This document shows, piece by piece, positions 25,889 to 33,460 of a stretch of DNA of 64,000 nt. Each line of letters begins with the position of its first letter. Position 1 is the first letter of the stretch. The stretch comes from Bacteroidaceae bacterium (GTDB lineage Bacteria > Bacteroidota > Bacteroidia > Bacteroidales > Bacteroidaceae). The DNA lies in NCBI GenBank assembly GCA_024398435.1, contig JAKSJD010000002.1, positions 62,001-126,000 on the forward strand, in the 5' to 3' direction. Under the pieces are notes generated by a model that saw only the letters and a program-made list of their open reading frames with translations, ran no database searches and had not been told where the DNA came from. Made by a program: the position numbers and the translations under genes.

Positions 25889-25896
25889 TAATTTTG
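25889..25896 (+). promoter_or_regulatory. Promoter of the GSCFA-murF/alr operon
   Basis: TAATTTTG with TTTG at 25866-25869, a spacer of exactly 19 bases, 30 bases ahead of the start codon. It supports starting the gene at 25927. Confidence 0.65.
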
Positions 25897-25926
25897 TCGC
25901 ATCTTAACAAAAAGAGTCATCGCAGA

Positions 25927-26787
25927 ATGGATTTTACTACACGTATCGACATACGCAATGATGGGTTGACTTTGACCCACGCCAATCGTCTGCTTCTTTT
26001 GGGTTCGTGTTTCACCGACAACATCGGCTCAAAACTTGCAGATGCAGGATTCGACCCCGTGGTCAATCCTCTTGGTGTGCTCTACAACCCCATGAGCATC
26101 CTGAATGCCTTGACCGACTCTTCCAATCCCGAATTCCTCGAATGGACACAAAAGGAATCGTCGCCTGGTATTGCTCCTACGGTTGAGGAAGATATCGAAC
26201 GAGCCGACACTCTCATCATCACCTTTGGTACAGCATGGGTTTACCGACTGAAATCGACGGGAATGATTGTGGCCAATTGCAAGAAACAACCCGAGAATCT
26301 TTTCTCTCGCGAACGACTCACTTCGGAACAAATCATATCGGTTTGGGCCGATTTCATCGGGAAAAACATAGAACCGAAGGGAAAGAAAATCCTCTTCACG
26401 GTAAGTCCTATCCGCCATAAGCGTGATGGCCTTCATGCCAACCAACTCAGCAAGTCGATTCTCCTCTTGGCTGTCGATGCTCTTTGCCGACAGTTCCCAC
26501 AGACGTGTTTCTATTTCCCTTCCTACGAGATAATGATGGACGAACTACGCGACTATCGCTTCTATGCTGATGATATGCTCCATCCTTCTCCTATGGCCGT
26601 CGACTACATTTGGGAACGCTTCCGTTCTGTCTATTTCGATGCCAAAACCATCGATTTCATCGGACAATTCGAGTCGCTCCACCGCATTCTCCGTCATCGT
26701 CCGTTCGATGCCCAGAATGAAGATTATATCAATCTCATAAAGGAAACAACAGAAAAACTAAACAAACTGAAATGCAGTATAAGATAA
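25927..26787 (+). CDS. GSCFA domain protein (SGNH-like hydrolase family)
   Basis: A 286-aa protein of the GSCFA family, related to SGNH/GDSL hydrolases that act on O-acyl groups. The name-giving motif is present as LLLGSCFTDNIG (about residues 23-34). The downstream ITFGTAWVY and ADDMLHPSPMAVDYIW blocks supply the expected His/Asp region. The start at 25927 is preferred because the upstream frame contains the promoter. It overlaps murF-alr by 16 bases, which links it to peptidoglycan synthesis. A role in cell-wall deacylation is inference. Confidence 0.88.
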   Translation: MDFTTRIDIRNDGLTLTHANRLLLLGSCFTDNIGSKLADAGFDPVVNPLGVLYNPMSILNALTDSSNPEFLEWTQKESSPGIAPTVEEDIERADTLIITFGTAWVYRLKSTGMIVANCKKQPENLFSRERLTSEQIISVWADFIGKNIEPKGKKILFTVSPIRHKRDGLHANQLSKSILLLAVDALCRQFPQTCFYFPSYEIMMDELRDYRFYADDMLHPSPMAVDYIWERFRSVYFDAKTIDFIGQFESLHRILRHRPFDAQNEDYINLIKETTEKLNKLKCSIR

Positions 26788-29219
26788 GTGATATTTCAAG
26801 GATTATCGGAGCTGAGCGTCATGGTTCGGCCGATGGTTTGATCAATTGGCTCCTCATCGACAGCCGCTCATTGTGCTTCCCTGAGGAAACCCTTTTCTTC
26901 GCAATCAAGACCAATCGCAATGATGGCCACAAATATATTGGTGAACTTCATAAGCGTGGAGTGCGCAATTTCGTTGTAAGCACTCTTCCTCCAGAAGCCG
27001 AAAGCTATTCAAACAGCAATTTCCTTCTTGTCGACGACACTCTTCATGCCCTCCAGCTCCTTGCTGCCCATCATCGTCAGCAATTCGATATTCCTGTGAT
27101 TGCCATCACTGGCAGCAACGGAAAGACAACAGTGAAGGAATGGCTCTATCAGTTGCTTTCACCCGATTTCAACGTATGCCGTTCGCCTCGAAGCTACAAC
27201 TCCCAACTCGGTGTGCCTCTCTCGCTTTGGCTCATGAATCCTCACAACGACATTGCCATCATCGAGGCAGGTATTTCCAACCCTAACGAGATGGAAAACC
27301 TCAATCGCATGATTCGTCCAGATGTCAGTGTGATGACGAATATCGGACAAGCCCATCAAGAGAACTTCTTCACCCTCGAAGGCAAATGCGATGAGAAGCT
27401 GAAACTCTTCAAGGATTGTTCGGTGGCTGTAATCAACTTGCAGGATGAATTCATCGGTAAGGTGGTGAAGCAGGAAGTGGTGGACAAAGTGAAGAACTGG
27501 CCACTTGTGCTTGGAATAGAAAAGGAACGTTCATCGGCTACAATCACGTTTAGCCTTAACGGTCAGCAAGGACACTATACCATTCCGTTCATCGACAATG
27601 CAGCAATCGAGAATTCCCTCACATGCTTGGCTACATGTGCAAGTCTTCAACCAAAGGTTGACCTCGACGTGATTTGCCAACGTATGCAGACACTCGAACC
27701 CGTTGCCATGCGTCTCGAAGTGAAGGACGGAATCAACGGATGTACACTCATCAACGACACTTACAATTCGGATGTTCACAGCCTTGATATCGCCCTCGAT
27801 TTCATGAGTCGTCGTCCAGATACACAGGAACAGAAGCGCACCCTCATCCTCTCGGATATTCTTCAGAGTGGTGAAGCTCCCCGTTCGCTCTATAGCCGTG
27901 TGGCATACCTTGCCGAAAGCCGTGGAATAGAGAAGATAATAGGTGTGGGAAGCGAAATCAGTTCGTGCAGCGAATATTTCCCAATGGAGAGCTATTTCTT
28001 CCAGTCGACTCAGCAACTTATCGATAGTGATGTGTTTGCCAATCTCTCCAACGAGTTCATTCTCATCAAGGGTGCCCGTCAATACCATTTCGACCGCATA
28101 AGCGACCTACTCACCCTCAAGGTTCATCAAACCATTCTTGAGGTGAATCTCAGTGCGATGATTGAGAATGTGCGCTACTATCGTTCGTTCATGTCGCCAG
28201 AGACAAAGATGGTTTGCATGGTGAAGGCATCAGCTTATGGTGTTGGTTCGCTTGAGACGAGTAAGACACTTCAGGATCTCGGTGTGGATTATCTTGCAGT
28301 GGCAGTGGCTGATGAAGGAGCAGATCTTCGCAAGGCAGGCATCACATCGAACATAATGATAATGAATCCCGAACTCACATCCTTCAAGATGTTGTTCGAC
28401 TATCGTCTCGAACCCGAGGTTTACAACTTCCAACTCCTCGAAGCCCTCATCCGAGCTGCCGAGAAGGAAGGAATCACCAACTTCCCAATCCACATAAAGA
28501 TTGATACCGGAATGCATCGTCTTGGTTTCAATCCCGAGACGGATATGGAGCGACTTATCCATCGTCTGCAAAGTCAGTCGGCCCTTGTGCCATGTTCTGT
28601 ATTCAGTCATTTCGTCGGAAGCGATGCCGATGAATTCGATAGTTTCTCCCGTCAGCAGTTTATGCTCTTCGAGAAGGCAAGCCAGCAACTCCAATCGGCT
28701 TATAGCCACAAGATAATTCGCCACATCTGCAACAGTGCCGGAATCGAACATTTCCCAAAGTACCATCTCGATATGGTTCGCCTTGGCCTTGGCCTTTATG
28801 GAATCAACAGCCGAAACAATAAGATAATAAATAATGTGGCAACGCTGAAGACGACGATTCTTCAGATTCGTGATGTTCCCGAACTCGATACCGTTGGTTA
28901 CAGTCGTCGTGGCCACATCACACGCCCAAGCCGCATTGCAGCAATTCCAATCGGTTATGCAGATGGTCTCAACCGTCATCTCGGCAATGGCAACTGCTAT
29001 TGTCTTGTTCATGGTCAGAAAGCACCTTATGTCGGCAATATCTGCATGGATGTTTGTATGATCGACGTTACGGATATTGATTGCAAGGAAGGCGATCAAG
29101 TGGTTATCTTTGGCGACGATTTGCCAGTAACGGTTCTCAGCGATGCCATCGGCACCATTCCTTACGAGATTCTTACAGGCATTTCCACCCGAGTGCAACG
29201 AATATATGTGCAGGAATAG
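26772..29219 (+). CDS. murF-alr: Fused UDP-MurNAc-tripeptide D-Ala-D-Ala ligase / alanine racemase
   Basis: An 815-aa bifunctional cytoplasmic enzyme, a fusion common in Bacteroidetes. Residues 1-450 are MurF: GSNGKTT P-loop near residue 115, the NDTYNSD motif near 330 and a Mur-ligase C-terminal domain. Residues about 455-815 are alanine racemase: the PLP-lysine in MVKASAYGVGS (about 483), DTGMHRLGF, the catalytic Tyr in VGYSRRG and NICMDVCMIDVTD. One protein thus makes L/D-alanine exchange and adds D-Ala-D-Ala to the peptidoglycan precursor. Confidence 0.96.
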   Translation: MQYKISDISRIIGAERHGSADGLINWLLIDSRSLCFPEETLFFAIKTNRNDGHKYIGELHKRGVRNFVVSTLPPEAESYSNSNFLLVDDTLHALQLLAAHHRQQFDIPVIAITGSNGKTTVKEWLYQLLSPDFNVCRSPRSYNSQLGVPLSLWLMNPHNDIAIIEAGISNPNEMENLNRMIRPDVSVMTNIGQAHQENFFTLEGKCDEKLKLFKDCSVAVINLQDEFIGKVVKQEVVDKVKNWPLVLGIEKERSSATITFSLNGQQGHYTIPFIDNAAIENSLTCLATCASLQPKVDLDVICQRMQTLEPVAMRLEVKDGINGCTLINDTYNSDVHSLDIALDFMSRRPDTQEQKRTLILSDILQSGEAPRSLYSRVAYLAESRGIEKIIGVGSEISSCSEYFPMESYFFQSTQQLIDSDVFANLSNEFILIKGARQYHFDRISDLLTLKVHQTILEVNLSAMIENVRYYRSFMSPETKMVCMVKASAYGVGSLETSKTLQDLGVDYLAVAVADEGADLRKAGITSNIMIMNPELTSFKMLFDYRLEPEVYNFQLLEALIRAAEKEGITNFPIHIKIDTGMHRLGFNPETDMERLIHRLQSQSALVPCSVFSHFVGSDADEFDSFSRQQFMLFEKASQQLQSAYSHKIIRHICNSAGIEHFPKYHLDMVRLGLGLYGINSRNNKIINNVATLKTTILQIRDVPELDTVGYSRRGHITRPSRIAAIPIGYADGLNRHLGNGNCYCLVHGQKAPYVGNICMDVCMIDVTDIDCKEGDQVVIFGDDLPVTVLSDAIGTIPYEILTGISTRVQRIYVQE

Positions 29220-29317
29220 ACGGATTAGAGGTTAGATAGCAGTTAGAAGATATTAGATAGCAGTTATCCGTTAACGGTTGATGTTGGAATTGTACATTGT
29301 AAATTGTAAATAATAAG

Positions 29318-29512
29318 ATGAGCGACGGAAATTTCAATAGGGCATTGCTGCCCGGACACGAACTTTCAGCCGGAATAAGGGCGGGAAAGGCACAGATGCG
29401 CACGAAGGCACAGCAAGCTTTCGAGCAAACGATACGTGAGTTTTTTCCTGATACATCTCCCGAGCAGATGACTCAGATGCAGGAGCACTTCAACAACGAG
29501 TTGAGGAAATAA
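29318..29512 (+). CDS. Small conserved hypothetical protein
   Basis: A 64-aa basic protein, MSDGNFNRALLPGHELSAGI..., with a helical C-terminal half (AQQAFEQTIREFF, then MTQMQEHFNNEL). I recognise it only as a type of small protein that seems conserved in Bacteroidales; no function is known. It follows murF-alr by about 100 bases of tag-like spacer and ends at a strong terminator. Confidence 0.7.
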   Translation: MSDGNFNRALLPGHELSAGIRAGKAQMRTKAQQAFEQTIREFFPDTSPEQMTQMQEHFNNELRK

Positions 29513-29531
29513 CGAAGAAAGAGAGAAAAGA

Positions 29532-29572
29532 AAAGCGCCAAGCGAGTGGATTCGCCTGACGCTTTTTTTTTT
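29532..29572 (+). terminator. Rho-independent terminator
   Basis: AGCGCCAAGCGA pairs with TCGCCTGACGCT (two mismatches) around a short loop and is followed by ten T. It ends the GSCFA-murF/alr block. Confidence 0.85.
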
Positions 29573-29590
29573 GTTATTGCCAGAGTTGGA

Positions 29591-30016
29591 TTAGTCGAAG
29601 ATGATAACTCCTACCTGAACATTGCCACACCAAACGCGATATCCAGCATAATCCACAACGAAATTGCCTTCAGGATCTTTCACCTCAGCCATCTTCTTGA
29701 GGATGTCAACCACCTGCTTGTCGTTGCTGAGTTTCTTGTTGAGGCCATCAGTTGCACCCTTTAAGAGTTTTCCATCATCGTCGCATTTGAGGTTGTATCT
29801 CTTGCCGACTACCTTTTCCGAACGAGCATTGAGCTGGTTGACGAGAGCTTCGAGAGCAGCATCGTTTTCAGCAGTTGGAGTTGCTTTCCAATTCTGCTGG
29901 TAAGCCCAGTCGCCGTAGCAAACAGCAGTTGTGTCCTTTTCGTCTTCACAACTTGTGAAAGTGAATGCCAAGCATGCGAGGCATGCGATGAGCATCATAG
30001 AAATAGTTTTTTTCAT
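29591..30016 (-). CDS. Unknown small lipoprotein
   Basis: A 141-aa protein with a lipoprotein signal peptide (ACLACLAFTFTSC). The mature part is charged, predicted helical, and ends in a hydrophobic strand region (FVVDYAGYRVWCGNVQVGVI). I do not recognise the family. It faces the murF-alr block and has its own promoter (TAACTTTG at 30063-30070). Confidence 0.7.
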   Translation of the reverse strand: MKKTISMMLIACLACLAFTFTSCEDEKDTTAVCYGDWAYQQNWKATPTAENDAALEALVNQLNARSEKVVGKRYNLKCDDDGKLLKGATDGLNKKLSNDKQVVDILKKMAEVKDPEGNFVVDYAGYRVWCGNVQVGVIIFD

Positions 30017-30062
30017 GTTGTTTTCTAATTGTTTGTAGTTAAACTAATTTTCAAATCGGCTG

Positions 30063-30070
30063 CAAAGTTA
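30063..30070 (-). promoter_or_regulatory. -7 box of the lipoprotein gene
   Basis: The minus strand reads TAACTTTG, 46 bases ahead of the lipoprotein start. Confidence 0.55.
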
Positions 30071-30133
30071 CGAAATATAATTGTAATTGTTACAAAAATA
30101 TGATAAAAAGTTTGGTAGTTGAAAAAAATATCG

Positions 30134-30297
30134 TACCTTTGCACCCACAATTGAAAAAGTGAATATATAGGATGTTTTTGTGAAACGACTGCATAACAGG
30201 CAGTTACGGTAGGTAAAATAGGATATTTCCCCCCTTGATAGGAAAAACCCCTATCAACAATAGGAAAAGGGACCTACACGAATAGGGAAATATATTT
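30134..30297 (+). ncRNA. Candidate structured RNA or operator array with ATAGG boxes
   Basis: A promoter (TTTG 30111-30114, TACCTTTG 30134-30141, spacer 19) is followed by ACTGC...GCAGT and TTGATAGG...CCTATCAA stems. GTAGGT pairs with a downstream ACCTAC, and ATATTTCCC with a still later GGGAAATAT; the two pairings cross, as in a pseudoknot. ATAGG recurs at 30218, 30238, 30260 and 30282, spaced 20, 22 and 22 bases, so a DNA-binding array is the rival reading. Confidence 0.4.
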
Positions 30298-30332
30298 TGA
30301 TACCTGAAAAAGTCACCGTACCTTTGCAGCGT

Positions 30333-30447
30333 CAAAACAAAAATATCGGTGCCATTAAGGCACATTACATATATATAAAATAATACTTATACTTTCTTAT
30401 TGGGTGGAGGGTGAGTGACTGTGATAGAGCTCCCCTCCAATTTTTTT
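30333..30447 (+). ncRNA. Candidate small RNA, ~115 nt
   Basis: The promoter is TTTG 30296-30299 plus TACCTTTG 30319-30326, spacer 19. A perfect GTGCC...GGCAC hairpin lies near the 5' end, and the end is a TGGAGGG/CCCTCCA stem with seven T. No ORF of note lies inside. Confidence 0.5.
30405..30447 (+). terminator. Terminator of the 115-nt small-RNA candidate
   Basis: TGGAGGG (30405-30411) pairs with CCCTCCA (30433-30439), followed by a seven-base T-run. Confidence 0.6.
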
Positions 30448-30593
30448 GTACCTATTTCTCACCTCAACACTTTTGGTCGTTATCGTTAAGGTTAGCATTG
30501 TTTTTGAGTAAATTTGTGTGATTTATCATGTTGTTTATTAAAAAATCAAAAAAAATATACGATAATTCAAATATCTTTTGTACCTTTGCACCA

Positions 30594-30691
30594 TGTTTTT
30601 CATGGTATTAGATTTATTTTAAGGTTAGTAAAACGAGTGAAATCGTTTTTCAATAAAGAGGCAACTGTGAAGTTACCTCTTTATTTTTTTT
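30594..30691 (+). ncRNA. Candidate small RNA, ~98 nt
   Basis: TACCTTTG (30581-30588) precedes a compact unit with a CCATG...CATGG hairpin, an AACGA...TCGTT hairpin and a 15-base terminator stem. The -33 element is weak. The unit is too short and stop-rich to code. Its middle (GGTATTAGATTTA...AAGGTTAGTAAA) looks conserved in style and should be compared with Bacteroidales RNA families. Confidence 0.5.
30652..30691 (+). terminator. Strong Rho-independent terminator
   Basis: AATAAAGAGGCAACT pairs with AGTTACCTCTTTATT (one mismatch) around a four-base loop, followed by a run of T. Confidence 0.85.
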
Positions 30692-30711
30692 GTTGTAAAC
30701 CATGTGTTGAC

Positions 30712-30746
30712 AAAAAAAGACAACCCCACATGTGCGTAGGATTGCC
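30712..30746 (-). terminator. Terminator after the 50-aa peptide gene
   Basis: On the minus strand GGCAATCC pairs with GGGTTGTC (two G-U pairs) and is followed by seven T. It lies 27 bases after the peptide stop. Confidence 0.6.
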
Positions 30747-30772
30747 TTTCGACATATTGAGAGATAGTAGAT

Positions 30773-30925
30773 TTAATCAGCGTTGCCGTATTCTTCCCAT
30801 TGATTATCTGGGTCGACAGGGAGAATGATATCATCTGGAAGTTCCTCTTCCTGGCTGGCATCAACCATGTAAGTATTGATTTCGAATTCCTCTATTTCGA
30901 TTTCTGGCTTTATATATTCTTTCAT
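30773..30925 (-). CDS. Acidic 50-aa peptide
   Basis: The peptide begins MKEYIKPEIEIEEFEINTYM and ends in a very acidic stretch with NQWEEYGNAD. It starts 16 bases after the stop of the 724-aa surface protein and is followed by a proper terminator, so it is probably the last gene of that operon. The KEYIKPEIE start resembles small Bacteroidetes peptides of the K-Y-x-x-P-x-x-E type; their role is not known to me. It could be a modified-peptide precursor or a small partner of the surface protein; no modifying enzyme is nearby. Confidence 0.55.
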   Translation of the reverse strand: MKEYIKPEIEIEEFEINTYMVDASQEEELPDDIILPVDPDNQWEEYGNAD

Positions 30926-30941
30926 ATTCTTTTCTTTTTAA

Positions 30942-33116
30942 TTATTTAACGAGGACTTTCTTTCCATCAATAATGTTGATACCCTTCTGAGGAGCAGTGA
31001 GACGCTGACCGTTGAGGTTGTAGATACCATCCTTGTCAGAGATGATGGTTGTTCCCTCGTTGGTTTCCACGAACTGGATGCCTGTAGCTTCATTGTCATC
31101 GTCGATGAGAACGAAGTTGAACGACTTGACACTAGCAGCATCGCTTCTGAGAGGTCCTTCGAGATAAGCACGGAATGGCTTTATAGAGAGTTGTTTTGTA
31201 GCACTCATTATTTTTCCTTCGCTCACGTAATAGAGACAGCTGAGTTGGTCAGGGTCGGTGAATACACAGCTTTGGAATGTATCATCCATCACGCCACACA
31301 TTGTCCAAGGATAGACATTGACATCGCTGGTTGCATAGTTGAATGTCTTGCTGGCAAAAGCAGGAGTCATAGTGTATGTACCAGGTGTTGCTGTCTTGAA
31401 GAGAGCAGGAGTACCAGCAGGGAGAGTTTCCACTGCCTTGAAACCAACTTGAGAGTCATCGCCATCAGTGCTTGAGAGAGTGTAGTATTTGATTTCGTCG
31501 TTTGATTCTATGTCGAATGGAGCAACGATAGTGCCATAGTGGCCACTGACATCGCGGGTGATGTAAGTCTTCTTGCTATTCAAATAATTGACAACTGGAG
31601 CATCTTCAACTCCGAGGTTCTGTTCCCAAGCACCTGCACCGTTATTGAGCCACCAAACCACCTGACCTGATTTCAATTGTGCTTCGGTTACACCTGTCTG
31701 ACCTTCCTTTGTCTTACCATACTTATTTGCCAAATAGTAGTTGTTGGTCATTTTAGTATTGTCATTTGGGGCGTATCCCAAAAGTGGGCCATATTTATAG
31801 TCATCACATTGTCCGTAAACCTTGCCTGTGTTGAGGCAGTTTTGGATATAACCACCTTGTGTATGACCGGCAATACCGCCTACTTCATCGTAGCCGTTTA
31901 CATCTCCTCTGTTGTAGCATTCATAGAATGTGCAGAATTCGCTGTATCCAGCTATACCACCTGCATAATAGTCGCGGCAGTAGCAATCTCCAAAATTGGT
32001 ACAATTACTGAAATCGCAACTATTTGCATTGCCACAGATACCTCCCAATTCATCGTGACCATCAGGAAGGAAAATGATAGCTTCCACGATTTGGGCAACG
32101 AGGAATGCTGTCCAAGCCACGGCAGCGAGAGTTAAAGTAACAGGGTTAGCCACAATCAGTACAGCTATTGCTGTACCGGCAAGAGCACCGACTCCCAAAC
32201 CCATTGTCCATCGGTAGATAATTGTTTGAGTGTCTTGCTGGTCATAATATTCCTTGATTATTTTCTGAATTTCACCTACTTTAGTTTTGAATTCCTCTTC
32301 GTTCTTGGTTTGAACAATCTTTCCACTATTCATACACATGGTGAAGCTTGTATGTGTTTTATCCGTAGCATCCTCGGCAACACCTACAATACCTCCCACG
32401 CCATCATCGCTTGCACCAATGGTTGCAAGGTTCAGACAGTCGTAGAAATCGTCACTCAATGAATGACCGACAATACCACCGGCATTGCCTAAGTTATAAA
32501 AAGGAGTTCCGTCTGCAAACACCCACGACATAGCATTGTTCATACAGCTGATGTAATGGCTTGTATAACTTTCACCTACCAAGCCACCTGCGTTGTGACC
32601 GTCGACGGTGACGTCGCAGTTTATACATTTCACATTTTTGAACATACAGCTTGTTGCCTGACCTACTGCTGCACCTGCATTATTGTCGTCTGCAAATATG
32701 GAGATGCGCGATAGAACCACGTTTTCGATAGTGGCACCTGTTGCAGTACGGGCAAGTACACCCATATTGTCGTCATCGGTTTCGCATCTGTAGTTTTCAA
32801 CTATGATGTTTGTAATGGTGGCATTATTCAGTGAAGTGAAGATAGGGCCCATTGATTTCTTATCCGAGTTACCAATCATATGGATGATGGAGTCACCGTT
32901 TTCTGTGATTTCCAAACCATTGATTTTACCCGTGAAAGTTTTGTTGATAGTTCCGTAACCTGAAAGGTCGATGTCGCCTATCAGTTGGATGTTGGCATCA
33001 GCATGGTTGAGTGCTGTGATGAAGTCAGAGTAATCCTTGACTTGAATAACTTCAGCAGCCATTGTGCTCATGCAAATGCATGTGAGCATGATGATGATAC
33101 TAAACAATCTTTTCAT
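30942..33116 (-). CDS. Exported repeat protein with internal hydrophobic hairpin and sorting-like tail
   Basis: A 724-aa surface protein with a signal peptide (cleavage after MAAEV or so). Beta-helix or GLUG-like repeats with the GGI(V/A/C)G theme run from about residue 95 to 280 and from 360 to 460 (NAGGLVGESYTSH, GNAGGIVGHSL, GVGGIVGVAED, YAGGIAGYSEF, EVGGIAGHTQG). Between them, about residues 280-355, sit an amphipathic helix and two long hydrophobic segments (GVGALAGTAIAVLIVANPVT and AAVAWTAFLVAQIVEAIIF), which is unusual for such a protein. The C-terminus GIYNLNGQRL...KGINIIDGKKVLVK is a sorting-like tail. The function is unknown; an adhesin or a membrane-active toxin are both conceivable. 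Confidence 0.7.
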   Translation of the reverse strand: MKRLFSIIIMLTCICMSTMAAEVIQVKDYSDFITALNHADANIQLIGDIDLSGYGTINKTFTGKINGLEITENGDSIIHMIGNSDKKSMGPIFTSLNNATITNIIVENYRCETDDDNMGVLARTATGATIENVVLSRISIFADDNNAGAAVGQATSCMFKNVKCINCDVTVDGHNAGGLVGESYTSHYISCMNNAMSWVFADGTPFYNLGNAGGIVGHSLSDDFYDCLNLATIGASDDGVGGIVGVAEDATDKTHTSFTMCMNSGKIVQTKNEEEFKTKVGEIQKIIKEYYDQQDTQTIIYRWTMGLGVGALAGTAIAVLIVANPVTLTLAAVAWTAFLVAQIVEAIIFLPDGHDELGGICGNANSCDFSNCTNFGDCYCRDYYAGGIAGYSEFCTFYECYNRGDVNGYDEVGGIAGHTQGGYIQNCLNTGKVYGQCDDYKYGPLLGYAPNDNTKMTNNYYLANKYGKTKEGQTGVTEAQLKSGQVVWWLNNGAGAWEQNLGVEDAPVVNYLNSKKTYITRDVSGHYGTIVAPFDIESNDEIKYYTLSSTDGDDSQVGFKAVETLPAGTPALFKTATPGTYTMTPAFASKTFNYATSDVNVYPWTMCGVMDDTFQSCVFTDPDQLSCLYYVSEGKIMSATKQLSIKPFRAYLEGPLRSDAASVKSFNFVLIDDDNEATGIQFVETNEGTTIISDKDGIYNLNGQRLTAPQKGINIIDGKKVLVK

Positions 33117-33195
33117 ATTTCCTTTGATTGATGTTTTAGTTTGTTTATTGTTAAGTACTATATTCTCTATATTCTCCTTTACCTTTATGGGGTTG

Positions 33196-33203
33196 CAAAG
33201 TTA
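33196..33203 (-). promoter_or_regulatory. -7 box of the 724-aa surface protein gene
   Basis: The minus strand reads TAACTTTG, 79 bases upstream of the start codon. Confidence 0.5.
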
Positions 33204-33321
33204 GTGCAAATTGTTGAAATTCAATTTATTTTTTAACAATTTCTTTATATTTTTTCATGTTTTATGCGATTTTACCATGTCTTTGGCAGAGATTTGTTCG
33301 TATTTTCCTTTTGTCTAAACG

Positions 33322-33358
33322 AAAAAGGGCAAGCACTTCATGTGCCTGCTCTATTTTT
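33322..33358 (-). terminator. Terminator after the GH97 gene
   Basis: On the minus strand GAGCAGGCAC pairs with GTGCTTGCCC around a short loop and is followed by TTTTTC, about 105 bases beyond the GH97 stop. Confidence 0.65.
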
Positions 33359-33460
33359 GTTCAAGGTTCCAAGTTCCAAATTATTTTTACTCTAACCTCT
33401 AACCCCTAACCTCTAACCCCAAACCCTTCCCCCCTTGGGGAGACAAGGGAGCTTTGGTTT

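Larger units (their letters stand above)
30017..30772. other. Gene-free region with tandem small-RNA-like units
   Basis: About 750 bases without a credible protein gene. The plus strand carries three TACCTTTG promoter boxes (30134, 30319, 30581), two of them with TTTG exactly 19 bases upstream, and two terminators (30405-30447, 30652-30691). A minus-strand terminator lies at 30712-30746. Strong stems lie between. Confidence 0.7.
33117..33460. other. Spacer with promoter, terminator and word tags
   Basis: The right part carries CCTAACCTCTAACCCC-type words and a TTCAAGGTTCC tag; the middle holds the GH97 terminator (33322-33358); the left part is the leader of the surface-protein gene. No gene is seen. 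Confidence 0.6.

Noticed and set aside
30514-30828. 104-codon plus-strand ORF
   Set aside because: It crosses a promoter box, a strong terminator and the reverse strand of the 50-aa peptide gene; no recognisable protein features.
33385-33425. CCTAACC words as a telomere-like end
   Set aside because: The spacer lies between two ordinary genes and the words are impure and few; it belongs with the other spacer word tags.
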